DNA of 64,000 nt from Euryarchaeota archaeon UBA605 (GTDB lineage: Archaea > Thermoplasmatota > Poseidoniia > Poseidoniales > Thalassarchaeaceae). The stretch lies in assembly GCA_002504905.1 (NCBI GenBank), contig DATY01000031.1:12896-76895 (forward strand), in the 5' to 3' direction. The first letter of the stretch is position 1. Each line of letters begins with the position of its first letter. The position numbers and the translations under genes are program-made. This document shows positions 33,568 to 42,661 of this stretch, in pieces. The notes below the pieces were generated by a model. The model was not told the origin of the DNA. It saw nothing but the letters and a program-made list of their open reading frames with translations, and did no database searches.

Positions 33568-34617
33568 TATTATTCCGGGACCATTAATCTCAACACCCTG
33601 GTCCTTAAGAGATTGTGATACATTGGCAATAAAATCATTTGGCAGACTTTCAGGAGGGTGAACTCCGACTTCGATTAATTCAGAGTTAGAAATCCATTGT
33701 TTAATACATGATAATGTTACTAATCCAGTAGTTCTTGCCATAGATGAATCTTCATCTCTTCCTTGATCATATACTGTCCAAATCATTTTTTCACCATTCA
33801 TACAGTCTACTTTAACTTCCATCCAAGTAAATTCTTCGCGAGAATTATCAAATTTCCAATCTTTTATTAATTGATCCTGATCTATAATATTTGCATCTCT
33901 TTCGTCAATGTATCTTTGAATATGACCTGGCCACCTAACAGTATATTCTGTCATCTCTTCCGCAGGTATTGTAGTGAGTAAACTTCTGAGACCATCCGTC
34001 AAGAAAGATTCCATTATTCCTGCTTGTTCAACATTTATTTTGTGAATATCTGATAGTGCTGGAACAGTAGTCTCACTTCCTGATCTGATTATTCTTGCAG
34101 GTCGAGTGTATTCTGCAATAACGTCTTTGGGAGAGAATGGTGCCATATAACTCCATTTTTCATCCTTTTCAACGGGGTTACCTCCAACTCTAATTTCTGC
34201 ATTAGAGACACCACCTCCTAATCTTGAAGCATATGCAATTAGCATATTCGAAAATCCTGGTGCAATCCCAACATCCCAAAGAACCCTTGCTCCAGAATCA
34301 ATAGCTTTCTGATTGAGAGAATCAGGTGTAATTTCACTAAAACTTAAATCAACAACTTTCTTACCTCTTGAAATAAGTATTTCTGTAGCATTGAATCCAA
34401 GACTACCGGGCAGCATATTAACGAAAATTTCATCTTGATTTAATGTACTTTTACAATATTCAATAGCATCTGTGATATGAATTGTTAGTAAATTATTATC
34501 GCTAATATTTTCTTTTTTTTCTATATCGACAAGATTAACCTCTAAATTTTCTTCTAGTAATTTCTTAATTACAAAAGAACCTACAAGCCCTGAACCTAAA
34601 CAGTGTATTATCGTCAT
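33562..34617 (-). CDS. Saccharopine dehydrogenase-like oxidoreductase
   Basis: 351 residues. The N-terminal Rossmann motif HCLGSGLVGSFV and an acidic strand end (VDIEK) indicate NAD(P) binding. VNMLPGSLGFNATEILI and DVGIAPGFSNMLI match the saccharopine dehydrogenase/lysine 6-dehydrogenase family, and the C-terminal half has its catalytic-domain pattern (MESFLTDGLRSLL, VRWPGHI). Substrate unknown; members act on lysine-derived or carboxy-amino compounds. The gene is single and divergent from trpS. Confidence 0.82.
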   Translation of the reverse strand: MTIIHCLGSGLVGSFVIKKLLEENLEVNLVDIEKKENISDNNLLTIHITDAIEYCKSTLNQDEIFVNMLPGSLGFNATEILISRGKKVVDLSFSEITPDSLNQKAIDSGARVLWDVGIAPGFSNMLIAYASRLGGGVSNAEIRVGGNPVEKDEKWSYMAPFSPKDVIAEYTRPARIIRSGSETTVPALSDIHKINVEQAGIMESFLTDGLRSLLTTIPAEEMTEYTVRWPGHIQRYIDERDANIIDQDQLIKDWKFDNSREEFTWMEVKVDCMNGEKMIWTVYDQGRDEDSSMARTTGLVTLSCIKQWISNSELIEVGVHPPESLPNDFIANVSQSLKDQGVEINGPGIIL

Positions 34618-34715
34618 TTTATAACATCCCTGGGGGCACTCATTAGAGGCCTAGATGGGCTTATTTCTAATGTTTTATGCGCAGCCTTGATTGAGGAGTT
34701 CACACACGACGACAC

Positions 34716-36098
34716 ATGGTAGGAGACTCTCGCATTGACCCATGGTCATCTCAACAGTCTACTGACTACGAAAGAATTACCAATAATTTCGGCCTTAGTA
34801 AAATTGATATTTCAAAGATTCCTAATCCTAATCTTTTACATAGAAGAGGCATTATTTTTGCTCATAGAGACTTAGATACAATACTTGGAAGAATAAATCA
34901 TGGAGAAGATTTCGGAGTTTTAACTGGATTAATGCCAAGTGGGAAAATGCACCTTGGCCACAGTATGGTGATTAACCAAGTTAAATGGTTTCAAGATCAA
35001 GGTGGAGACGTAACTGTAACGGTTGCTGACTTAGAGGCTCTTGCAACTAGAAATGTTTCATTAGAAGAAGGCCGTAAAATTGCTCTTTCAGAATACATAA
35101 ATAATTACGCAGCAATGGGCCTAGACCCTGAAAAAACCAACATATATTTTCAAAGTATGAGGCCAGCAGTACAACGACTGGGTTTCACCCTGGGTCAAAA
35201 AACGAATATTTCTGAATTTGAGGCAATTTATGGATTCTCAGGTGAAACTAACTTGGCTCATGTTCAAGCCCCATTAGTTCAGGCAGGAGATATTGTTCAT
35301 CCACAATTGGATGAATATGGAGGATTAAGGCCCATTGTAGTCCCTGTTGGAGTTGATCAGGACCCACATATTCGCCTTACAAGAGGGTTAGTTAGTAAGA
35401 CTAATTGGTTTAACTTAAAGAATCGTAAGAGTGGCGGTCTAACCATCGGTTTATCAATTCAAGAAGAAAATAAAACTTTGATGGGAGTTTCAAAGAATGG
35501 TGGAGTCAATCGTGATGTAAGAAATCAGTTATTCGACAAACTAAAATCCTCTTTAAATAAACTTGGATTCGCAGATATTATTCCTAATTCTAAACATGGA
35601 ACTATAGAAATTCCAGGTGCCACATATTTAGATAAACCTAAGATACAATTGTCCCTTCTTTCTCTCGAAAGAGAAATGGGAGGAATGGGATTAATGCCCC
35701 CTTGTTCCACTTATCATCGCTTCGTGGTAGGTATGACTGGAGATAAAATGTCATCTTCTAAACCAGAAACTACTATATTTATGCATGACTCAATAGATGA
35801 AATGTCAAAGAAGGTCAGGAGGGCCTTTAGTGGTGGACAAGCTACTATTGAAGAACATAGAAGACTTGGTGGAGATTTATCTAAAGATGTTGCATATCAA
35901 TATCTTCAATACTTTTTCGAAGAAAGTGATAAGGAATTAGAATCAATTGGCCGTGATTATGAATCAGGTAGAATTCTGGCAGGTGAAATTAAACAAATAT
36001 GCATAGATCGGGCATCGGAATGGTTATCTGACTTATCAGAAAAAAGAAATCAGTGGTCCGACAGGATTTTAGATTTTTTATCTCATGATTCAAAGTAA
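34716..36098 (+). CDS. trpS: Tryptophanyl-tRNA synthetase
   Basis: 460 residues. It charges tRNA-Trp. Class I motifs are present: GKMHLGHS (HIGH equivalent, about 80) and DKMSSSKPE (KMSKS equivalent, about 345). The archaeal/eukaryotic type is shown by PVGVDQDPHIRLTRGL. The N-terminal 70 residues (RIDPWSS, LHRRGIIFAHRDLD) also follow the archaeal form, and the anticodon-binding C-terminus is helical. Length is slightly above typical archaeal TrpRS (about 370-430). Confidence 0.95.
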   Translation: MVGDSRIDPWSSQQSTDYERITNNFGLSKIDISKIPNPNLLHRRGIIFAHRDLDTILGRINHGEDFGVLTGLMPSGKMHLGHSMVINQVKWFQDQGGDVTVTVADLEALATRNVSLEEGRKIALSEYINNYAAMGLDPEKTNIYFQSMRPAVQRLGFTLGQKTNISEFEAIYGFSGETNLAHVQAPLVQAGDIVHPQLDEYGGLRPIVVPVGVDQDPHIRLTRGLVSKTNWFNLKNRKSGGLTIGLSIQEENKTLMGVSKNGGVNRDVRNQLFDKLKSSLNKLGFADIIPNSKHGTIEIPGATYLDKPKIQLSLLSLEREMGGMGLMPPCSTYHRFVVGMTGDKMSSSKPETTIFMHDSIDEMSKKVRRAFSGGQATIEEHRRLGGDLSKDVAYQYLQYFFEESDKELESIGRDYESGRILAGEIKQICIDRASEWLSDLSEKRNQWSDRILDFLSHDSK

Positions 36099-36100
36099 AA

Positions 36101-36694
36101 TTAGACATCACTTGGGCTGAAAATTGGTATACTTGGACCCACTTCTAAATTTTCCAATTCCTCATCGGTTAAATCTCTACATTTTGCATCAGGATGTAGA
36201 ATTTGACTGTGACCCATTGGGTCTAGAAGTGTTATTTCTACAACTAAATCTCCTGACTTGACTGAATTGATTTTTTGAAGTAATGATTCACATTTTTCAA
36301 TAATATCTTCTTCACCAGAGGATATTGATTGCCTGTACATTAGTTGAATTGCTCCTTCAAATCTATTCAGTACACCTTCAACATTTGAAACATATCCAGT
36401 TGTAGCACCTCCCGGATCAACTTCTAAGCCTAATTTGTCAATTCTTATTGTGCATGATGATGACCTAATTATTCTTACAGAAAGCATTTGTGAATTTTCT
36501 ATTTCTAAACTCCATGCGCCTGGTTTTTTCCCTTCTGCTGGTATAAAATCTGTATGTTTCCAACCGCATGAAGGACATAAAATAGTCAATTGAGTATGTT
36601 CTCCAAAGTATGGAATCTCAGATGTGTGGGCAATCATTGTTAAACCATCATCAGAAAAACAAATTGGGCAAGGTTGTTCAACAGTACTTTCCAT
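36101..36694 (-). CDS. ZPR1 zinc-finger protein
   Basis: 197 residues. The zinc finger CPIC ... CPSC (residues about 9-40) frames IAHTSEIPYFGEHTQ, and the ZPR1 domain continues with TTGYVSNVEGVLNRFEG, both highly conserved in ZPR1. In eukaryotes ZPR1 is a folding chaperone for elongation factor 1A; archaeal versions with one domain copy are presumed similar. It starts 18 bases after the sepF-like gene's stop on the same strand, so the two may be co-transcribed. Confidence 0.92.
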   Translation of the reverse strand: MESTVEQPCPICFSDDGLTMIAHTSEIPYFGEHTQLTILCPSCGWKHTDFIPAEGKKPGAWSLEIENSQMLSVRIIRSSSCTIRIDKLGLEVDPGGATTGYVSNVEGVLNRFEGAIQLMYRQSISSGEEDIIEKCESLLQKINSVKSGDLVVEITLLDPMGHSQILHPDAKCRDLTDEELENLEVGPSIPIFSPSDV

Positions 36695-36712
36695 AGTTTC
36701 ACCTTTTAGAAT

Positions 36713-37105
36713 CTAATCTATATTTTTAGAGCCATAATCTGATGGGAGAAGTAATAAACGATTATGTCCAAGTCCAAAAACTGTACCCTTTATTTCATTT
36801 TCAATAAATTTTTGTAGTTTTGAAACAGCAGTCTGTAATTCTATTTCTCGATTAATGATTGAACTCATCTCCACAATTACAATATCTCCATCTGCAACCC
36901 AATCCATTATCATAGGAATTCCTGTAATATCTTCAAGACTTGCTCTATGAATTAATGTATCTTGTGAACGTATTGGCACTGGTGCTTGAGGGTATCTTTC
37001 TCCGAGATCATGGTAATCTTGTTCAACATCGATTGAATTAATGCTATTATTTGGCAAACTTGGCATTTCAATCCATTTAGGTTCATCACTATCCCGTTTT
37101 GCCAC
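36713..37105 (-). CDS. sepF: SepF-like cell division protein
   Basis: 130 residues. The C-terminal 85 residues fit SepF (DUF552): HRASLEDITGIPMIMDWVADGD, IVIVEMSSI, ELQTAVSKLQKFIENEI and GTVFGLGHNRLLLLP. In archaea SepF is the membrane anchor of FtsZ. The N-terminus (MAKRDSDEPKWIEMP) is charged and not clearly the amphipathic membrane helix of other SepF proteins. A divergent FtsZ-family gene lies 33 kb away at 2258-3190. ZPR1 follows in the same direction. Confidence 0.85.
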   Translation of the reverse strand: MAKRDSDEPKWIEMPSLPNNSINSIDVEQDYHDLGERYPQAPVPIRSQDTLIHRASLEDITGIPMIMDWVADGDIVIVEMSSIINREIELQTAVSKLQKFIENEIKGTVFGLGHNRLLLLPSDYGSKNID

Positions 37106-37243
37106 ATTAATCCGTGACAGATATAATACTTGACTTATACCATGAAAATATTATCGAGGATTGTAATTTCCTTCCTTTTGAATATTTTTCATGATTCTAT
37201 TCCGTCGCATTGATAAGGGGGTTCATATTAGTCTATAGCGCTG

Positions 37244-37257
37244 AGGGGACTTCCCCT
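37244..37257 (+). promoter_or_regulatory. Short inverted repeat just before the psmB start
   Basis: AGGGGA-CT-TCCCCT is a perfect inverted repeat, foldable as a 5-bp stem with an ACTT loop. It ends 7 bases before the GTG of psmB, so it could affect ribosome access. Confidence 0.25.
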
Positions 37258-37264
37258 TGCGGCG

Positions 37265-37900
37265 GTGAATGAGATGCACGCGACAACTGATGCAGTTAAA
37301 ACTGGTACAAGCACTATTGGAATAACCTTTGATGGTGGAGTTGTCGTCGGAGCGGATCATAGAGCTACAATGGGCCATTTCATTGCCAACAAGAGTGTTC
37401 AAAAACTATTTCAAATTTCTAATAGTATAGCCCTGACTACAGCTGGTTTAGTAGGGCATGCACAATCTCTTTCTAGAACTTTAGCTGCTGAATTAAAGTT
37501 ATATGAATTAAAAGAAGGCAACGCAATGACAGTTAAAGGCGCAGCCACACTGACTGCTAATATTTTGGTTGGTAGACCTCATTATGTTCAACTACTAATT
37601 GTAGGAGTTGATTCATCAGGTTCTAGCGTTTACAGTATTGATTCAGCAGGTGGCTCAATACCTGACGTTTATTGTGCCACAGGATCAGGTTCTCCTTACA
37701 TGTATGGTGTTTTAGAAGATCAATTCAAAGAGGGAATGGATGAAAAATCTGCATTGAAGGTTGCAGCTAAGGCTCTACTTGCTTCTGCACAAAGAGATGC
37801 AGCAAGTGGTAATGGAATGGATTTAGCTGTAATTACAGCCGAAAACGGCTTCCAACAACTATCCATTGAAGAAGTAGATAATCTTCTTTCTTCAATTTAA
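37265..37900 (+). CDS. psmB: Proteasome beta subunit
   Basis: 211 residues from GTG 37265. The short propeptide ends at KTG, and processing would expose Thr15 (TSTIGITFDGGVVVGAD), the catalytic nucleophile. The catalytic Lys region (ANKSVQKLFQI), SIDSAGGSIPD and ATGSGSPYMYGVLE match Thermoplasma-type beta subunits closely. It forms the inner proteolytic rings of the 20S core. The alpha subunit and PAN are not in this window. It is followed after 77 bases by aCPSF1 on the same strand. Confidence 0.96.
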   Translation: MNEMHATTDAVKTGTSTIGITFDGGVVVGADHRATMGHFIANKSVQKLFQISNSIALTTAGLVGHAQSLSRTLAAELKLYELKEGNAMTVKGAATLTANILVGRPHYVQLLIVGVDSSGSSVYSIDSAGGSIPDVYCATGSGSPYMYGVLEDQFKEGMDEKSALKVAAKALLASAQRDAASGNGMDLAVITAENGFQQLSIEEVDNLLSSI

Positions 37901-37904
37901 TATT

Positions 37905-37955
37905 CACGTCGCATAGCGCGCTTCTCCGTTTATTCGGAGTAATGTCACTGACGTG
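37905..37955 (+). promoter_or_regulatory. Nested stem-loop in the aCPSF1 leader
   Basis: The outer arms CACGTC (37905-37910) and GACGTG (37950-37955) are exact reverse complements. Inside them CTCCG (37924-37928) and CGGAG (37935-37939) form a 5-bp hairpin with a 6-base loop. The element fills the gap between psmB and the aCPSF1 ribosome binding site (GAGGTG, 37965-37970). Confidence 0.4.
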
Positions 37956-37970
37956 GTTAACCTAGAGGTG

Positions 37971-37979
37971 TTTTTTTTT
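37971..37979 (+). promoter_or_regulatory. T9 tract overlapping the aCPSF1 start codon
   Basis: Nine consecutive T run from the base after GAGGTG into the TTG start codon (37978-37980). U-tracts are the RNA signal at which aCPSF1 promotes termination in archaea, so this may be a self-targeting attenuator. Confidence 0.35.
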
Positions 37980-39894
37980 GAGACTATCTTATGCTGAATT
38001 AAAGAAAAAAATAGCAGGTATTATTCCTAATGATATAGATTACGAAATTGATCTTGAAGCAGGTTCTATTTCAGTTATTACGAAACAACCGGAAAGATTT
38101 GTCAGTTCTACAGATAATCTGACCGTTAAAATTGCCAAACAAGTCAAGAGACGTATTGTAATCCGACCTCATCCAGATATTCTTTCTAGTGAAAAAGAGG
38201 TTCATGATGCTGTAAATGATATCATTCCATCAGAAGCAGAGATAAGAAAGATTTGGCTTGATCCTGCTCTTAGTGAAGTGATTTTAGAATGTGATAACCC
38301 ATCAGATGCAGTAGGGCCTAAGGGAGCTAATATTCAATCTCTAAGGGACAAAATTGGTTGGTTAGTCAAAGTAGTTAGGGCTCCTTCTATCGAGAGTAGA
38401 ACACAACATGATATTCGACGCTACCGTAAAGAAATGTCTGATGAAAGAAAATCTCTCCTAAGAAAGTTCGGTACTAGAATCTACAGGACAAAACGTCCAG
38501 GAGAACCTTGGGTTAGAATTACAGCACTCGGCTCATATAGAGAGGTGGGTAGAGCAATGCATCTAATCACAACTAATGAATCTAAAGTATTGGTTGATTG
38601 TGGAGCAAAACCCACATCAAATAAGAATGAGGTACAGCCGTTCTTTTCTGCTCCTGAACTTATGCCTCTAGATAATCTCGATGCTATTGTAATTACCCAT
38701 GCTCACGTCGATCATATTGCAATGCTTCCAGTATTGTTCAGATATGGATATAGGGGTCCTGTTTATTGTACTCCACCTACTAGAGATTTGATGACGCTTT
38801 TACAAATTGATTATGTTAAAGTAAGTCAAGCAGAAGGGAATGAACCCCCCTATTCTAAAGCGGATATTCAAGAATGTATTAAGCATGTGGTTGATGTAAA
38901 TTGGGGTGAAAAAACAGATATCGCACCTGATATAAAGATGACAATGGAAAATGCAGGGCACATATTGGGTTCTTCCAGTGTGTACATGAATATTGGAGAA
39001 GGAAATGATGAACATAAAATTCTATTCTCTGGAGATATTAAATACGAGAAATCATGGTTATTTGATGCTGCAACTGTTAGATTTCCAAAAGTTGATACAC
39101 TTGTGGTTGAATCAACTTATGGCGGTCCTCAAGATATACAACCTACTAGAGATGCAGCAAGTCATGAGCTCCAAGAAATGATAATTGATGTCATTGGACG
39201 AGGTGGAAAGATATTTTGTCCAGTATTCGCAGTGGGTCGTTCTCAGGAAGTAATGATTGCTATTGATGAATTGTTCAAATCTGGTAAAGTATCTCCAGTT
39301 ACAGTTTGGTTAGATGGAATGATATCTGAAGCCACTGCAATTCATGCAAGTCATCCTAATTTCTTAAACAGGGATTTAAGGAAGAAACTTCTCAAGGGAG
39401 GAGAACATAATCCATTTCATTCTAAATGGTTTAAGACAGTAGAATCCTATCAACAAAGAGAATCTATTCTTCTAGACCCAACTCCATGTATTGTTTTAGC
39501 AACAAGTGGGATGATGACTGGCGGTCCAATAGTTGAATACTTCAAACACTGGGCACCGGAACCAAATAACACACTATGCTTTGTTGGATACCAAGCGTCA
39601 GGAACTTTAGGCAGCCGTCTTAGAGACGGTCATTCCTCTGTTCCTTTGGTAGATAAAGGTCAAACTTTGATGGTTGAAGTCAGATGTTCTATGAGGAAAA
39701 TTGATGGCTTCAGTGGCCATTCTGATAGAAATCAATTAATGGATTATGTATCTGCATTGAATCCCACTCCTAGAAAAATTATTTGTCACCATGGAGATGC
39801 ACAAACTTGTAATGCCTTCCGTCAAGGTCTACGTGAAAAATTTAGAGTACAAACCTATGCCCCAGCTAATTTAGAGACATTAAGATTATTATAA
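37978..39894 (+). CDS. Archaeal beta-CASP nuclease and transcription terminator aCPSF1
   Basis: 638 residues. Two N-terminal KH-like domains (about 1-70 and 70-145, with DNPSDAVGPKGANIQSL) bind RNA. The metallo-beta-lactamase core has ITHAHVDHIAM (HxHxDH), AGHILGSSS and FSGDIKYE; the beta-CASP part has CPVFAVGRSQE, ATSGMMTGG and the C-terminal HHGD. In archaea aCPSF1 (FttA) cleaves nascent RNA and ends transcription at U-rich sites. The TTG start is supported by GAGGTG at 37965-37970 and by the family's N-terminus (RLSYAELKKKI). The leader has a nested stem-loop and a T9 run. Confidence 0.94.
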   Translation: MRLSYAELKKKIAGIIPNDIDYEIDLEAGSISVITKQPERFVSSTDNLTVKIAKQVKRRIVIRPHPDILSSEKEVHDAVNDIIPSEAEIRKIWLDPALSEVILECDNPSDAVGPKGANIQSLRDKIGWLVKVVRAPSIESRTQHDIRRYRKEMSDERKSLLRKFGTRIYRTKRPGEPWVRITALGSYREVGRAMHLITTNESKVLVDCGAKPTSNKNEVQPFFSAPELMPLDNLDAIVITHAHVDHIAMLPVLFRYGYRGPVYCTPPTRDLMTLLQIDYVKVSQAEGNEPPYSKADIQECIKHVVDVNWGEKTDIAPDIKMTMENAGHILGSSSVYMNIGEGNDEHKILFSGDIKYEKSWLFDAATVRFPKVDTLVVESTYGGPQDIQPTRDAASHELQEMIIDVIGRGGKIFCPVFAVGRSQEVMIAIDELFKSGKVSPVTVWLDGMISEATAIHASHPNFLNRDLRKKLLKGGEHNPFHSKWFKTVESYQQRESILLDPTPCIVLATSGMMTGGPIVEYFKHWAPEPNNTLCFVGYQASGTLGSRLRDGHSSVPLVDKGQTLMVEVRCSMRKIDGFSGHSDRNQLMDYVSALNPTPRKIICHHGDAQTCNAFRQGLREKFRVQTYAPANLETLRLL

Positions 39895-40188
39895 TTATAG
39901 AATTGGTATATCAAATCCTATTTCTAGTGGATCTTCTGCTTTCTTCTCAATCTCATTGAATTCATCATTTTCAACCATTATTTTTTCACCGAAATCAGTT
40001 TCAATATTTTGATCTTTAGTTTGAAACGATATTATCAAGAATAATGGAATTGGAATCATTAATAGGATAGCCCAAGAATATACTGATTCACCGTCAGAAT
40101 CAATAAATAATTTTGCAGAAAGAAGAATCAGAATAGAGAATATTAACCAAGAAACGGTTACACTCGCCCGACTCATGAATTGCGACAA
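39895..40188 (-). CDS. Small two-TM membrane protein
   Basis: 97 residues. Two hydrophobic helices (about 11-27, VSWLIFSILILLSA, and 38-54, WAILLMIPIPLFLIIS) are followed by an acidic tail (ENDEFNEIEKKAEDP). No family recognised. It ends directly after the convergent aCPSF1 stop. Confidence 0.65.
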   Translation of the reverse strand: MSQFMSRASVTVSWLIFSILILLSAKLFIDSDGESVYSWAILLMIPIPLFLIISFQTKDQNIETDFGEKIMVENDEFNEIEKKAEDPLEIGFDIPIL

Positions 40189-40260
40189 GCATCTTCATTC
40201 ATGAATTATTGTGAAAGTAGTCATCAGAAAACTCTTGAACCTTCACATTATGAGATAATC

Positions 40261-40701
40261 ATGAGCATGCGTTACAATCTAATCAAATGTTCGTGTGGCT
40301 TTTCATTTGGCTCAACTAAATCTAAAGAAAACTACTGCACTAAATGCGGCTCAACCAGAAATCTAGTAATAGTCGAAAAATTTGAAAATCCTGAAGAATT
40401 AGCAAGAGCTATTTCTTTCGCGAATTTACCAGATGAAATTAGTGAGGAATTAATTTTAAAAATCAAAGAAAAGGAATCTAAAATTAAAACAAATAAAATC
40501 AACAACAATAATGATCTTGGAGGTTTGTCTGTTTTGAAGAAAGCGACTGATAAGCAAGGCAATTTAACAAAATCTTCCTTAGATAAATTTCTTTCTGAGG
40601 AAGGCTCAATCGAATCATCAAGCGAGTATTTAATTGGTCAGGCAGAGGTTCAAGGTTTCCTAATTAGGGTCAATGAAAATACATGGAATTGGCTGAGTTA
40701 A
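40261..40701 (+). CDS. Zinc-ribbon protein (DUF1922-like N-terminus)
   Basis: 146 residues from ATG 40261 (MSMRYNLIKCSCGF); an upstream in-frame ATG at 40180 would overlap the divergent gene and adds nothing conserved. A zinc ribbon, CSCGF ... CTKCGS, occupies residues about 9-32, followed by LVIVEKFENPEELARAISFAN, as in small archaeal DUF1922-type proteins. A Lys/Asn-rich linker leads to a C-terminal helical piece that looks like a small winged-helix end (YLIGQAEVQGFLIRVNENTWNWL). It is possibly a nucleic-acid-binding factor; function unknown. tRNA-Pro follows 37 bases later. Confidence 0.7.
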   Translation: MSMRYNLIKCSCGFSFGSTKSKENYCTKCGSTRNLVIVEKFENPEELARAISFANLPDEISEELILKIKEKESKIKTNKINNNNDLGGLSVLKKATDKQGNLTKSSLDKFLSEEGSIESSSEYLIGQAEVQGFLIRVNENTWNWLS

Positions 40702-40738
40702 GTTCTTGACAGATAGTTCTCTCGGCGTGTTACTCACA

Positions 40739-40816
40739 GGGCCTGTGGGTTAGTCTGGTCTATGCTTGTTCGTTTGGGACGAACAGACTCTGGTTCAAAT
40801 CCAGGCAGGCCCACCA
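40739..40816 (+). tRNA. tRNA-Pro (TGG anticodon), CCA encoded
   Basis: The acceptor stem GGGCCTG (40739-40745) pairs exactly with CAGGCCC (40806-40812), and the discriminator A is followed by an encoded CCA. The anticodon stem GTTCG/CGAAC closes a 7-base loop TTTGGGA, giving anticodon TGG (proline) with G37. The T arm is CTGG-TTCAAAT-CCAG. The D loop keeps A14, G18-G19 and A21, with a weak D stem including G-T pairs. No intron is seen. Confidence 0.93.
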
Positions 40817-40839
40817 CTTAATCTATGAATGGCATGGCC

Positions 40840-41595
40840 TTATTCTCTGAGGGACATAATCGCTTCTTTATCAAAAAGACTAACTGAATTTCTGAGTGCA
40901 TTTTCTTTTGTGAACCATTTTGCCTCTTCGATTTCTCCTTTTTTAGGTACAATGTTCTCAATAGTTATATTTGATTCTGTTTTGTATGTAAATGATAGCC
41001 AATTTATTCCTTCTAATGTGAAAATATTCTGTTGAACAAATGATCCATCATTTCCTTCTTTTAGATTACCTGATTCTCCCAAATTATCTGCTATTTCTAT
41101 ATCAATTCCTAATTCTTCTTTGGCTTCTCTAATTGCGGCAAGTCTAGGATGTTCTCCATAATCTACAAATCCTCCAGGTAAAGTCCAGCATCCATTGAAG
41201 AAACCTCTACTCGCTTTAGCCATCAATATCATACCTTGATTGTTTTCTATTATGACTTTTGATACAACACGATGTATTGTTCGATAAACAGACTCTCTGA
41301 CTAAGGGAGAAACTGCGTTATCGCTAATTACTGAATCTTTCCATGCCCAATTCTCCGGCCAATCTATTTTCGGAGTTCCAATAATTACTCGTGCTTCATA
41401 TTTTTCGAAATAAATAATATTCTCTCTCTTTTTTTCCCATTTAATTCCCATATTATGTACTTCTTCTACTGTCGGAAGTCGAATCAAGCTATCTGCTTGA
41501 TTGATTCTGCCTAATACTGGCTTTTGGGGGCCATTACCATCATTATCTACTAAGAGCAACTTCCCATCATGTTCGAGGTAAAGATATTCATTCAT
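40840..41595 (-). CDS. Nudix hydrolase with extra N-terminal region
   Basis: 251 residues. The Nudix box reads GGFVDYGEHPRLAAIREAKEELGI (positions about 140-163), fitting Gx5Ex7REUxEExGU, which binds the metal and cleaves nucleoside diphosphate derivatives. About 105 residues precede the domain; they contain a beta-rich piece (LYLEHDGKLLLVDNDG) and no zinc ribbon. The shape resembles NADH pyrophosphatase-like enzymes, but the SQPWPFPxS element downstream is absent, so the substrate is open. It lies next to mdh on the same strand (18-base gap). Confidence 0.87.
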   Translation of the reverse strand: MNEYLYLEHDGKLLLVDNDGNGPQKPVLGRINQADSLIRLPTVEEVHNMGIKWEKKRENIIYFEKYEARVIIGTPKIDWPENWAWKDSVISDNAVSPLVRESVYRTIHRVVSKVIIENNQGMILMAKASRGFFNGCWTLPGGFVDYGEHPRLAAIREAKEELGIDIEIADNLGESGNLKEGNDGSFVQQNIFTLEGINWLSFTYKTESNITIENIVPKKGEIEEAKWFTKENALRNSVSLFDKEAIMSLRE

Positions 41596-41613
41596 TTTTG
41601 AGCCTTCTTTATT

Positions 41614-42552
41614 CTAATATCCAAGAATCTCGCTTAGTTGTGATTTATAGAAATTAGCAGAACCCTGTAGACTCTCCAATTCTTCATTTTCCAGATCTAA
41701 TTCTACAATTTTCTCAACACCATTTTTCCCTAATAATACTGGAACTCCGATATAGACGTCTTCCAAACCGTACTCTCCATTCAAAAGTGCACTGCATGGT
41801 AACATCCTTTTACGATCATTCAGAACAGATTCCGCCATAATAGCTGCAGCACTTCCGGGCGCGTAGAAGGCACTACCTCTTTCCAATAATTTGACTATCT
41901 CTCCTCCTCCACCAGCGGTTCTTTTAGATATAGAATCTATAATATCACTTTCTAGTAATTGAGTAATGGGTATACCTCCAACTGTTGTATATCTTGGTAG
42001 TGGGACCATTGTGTCTCCATGACCGCCCAGAACCATAGCTTGAACGTCCTCGTTTGAACATCCGACTGCTTCTGATACAAAATGAGTCATCCTGGCGGAA
42101 TCAAGAATACCTGCTTGTCCAATAACCCTTTTCGGATCGAAACCTGTTACTTTTTGCATATGATATGTCATCAAGTCTAATGGATTTGTAACCATTATAA
42201 TTATTGAATCAGGAGCGAAATCCCTAATTCCAGCGCCAACTTGAGAAATAATTTCTGCATTTTTACCAATTAGATCTTCTCTACTCATTCCAGGTTGTCT
42301 AGGGAATCCTGATGTGACTACAACAACATCTGCTCCGGCAATATCTTCATACTTTGAGGTACCAGTAATTTTCCCATCATAATTCAATACTTGTCCACCT
42401 TGACTCATATCTAGAGCCTTGCCTTTAGCAAATCCTTCGTAAATATCCAATAGTACAATTTCTCCTAATTTTCTCTCGGCCATTACAAAGGCACATGTTG
42501 CACCTACATTCCCGGCACCGATTACTGCAATCTTTCTCGATTCTCTCACCAT
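41614..42552 (-). CDS. mdh: Malate dehydrogenase (LDH-like type)
   Basis: 312 residues from ATG 42552, preceded by GAGGAAG; the frame continues 12 codons upstream without family similarity. It oxidises malate to oxaloacetate with NAD(P). Landmarks are VIGAGNVGATCAF (dinucleotide loop), SGFPRQPGMSREDL, where Arg rather than Gln at the specificity position indicates malate over lactate, VTNPLDLMTYHM, GQAGILDSAR and GGHGDTMVPL with the catalytic His. Confidence 0.95.
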   Translation of the reverse strand: MVRESRKIAVIGAGNVGATCAFVMAERKLGEIVLLDIYEGFAKGKALDMSQGGQVLNYDGKITGTSKYEDIAGADVVVVTSGFPRQPGMSREDLIGKNAEIISQVGAGIRDFAPDSIIIMVTNPLDLMTYHMQKVTGFDPKRVIGQAGILDSARMTHFVSEAVGCSNEDVQAMVLGGHGDTMVPLPRYTTVGGIPITQLLESDIIDSISKRTAGGGGEIVKLLERGSAFYAPGSAAAIMAESVLNDRKRMLPCSALLNGEYGLEDVYIGVPVLLGKNGVEKIVELDLENEELESLQGSANFYKSQLSEILGY

Positions 42553-42661
42553 GAAGTCTTCCTCAATTGCCGTCCGTAGGTGCTTCATCCTTAGCCTTTA
42601 GTGAACATAAAACTCAATTGCAGGGAGAATATTCAATACTAAAATTAGTTTTCATTCAATA

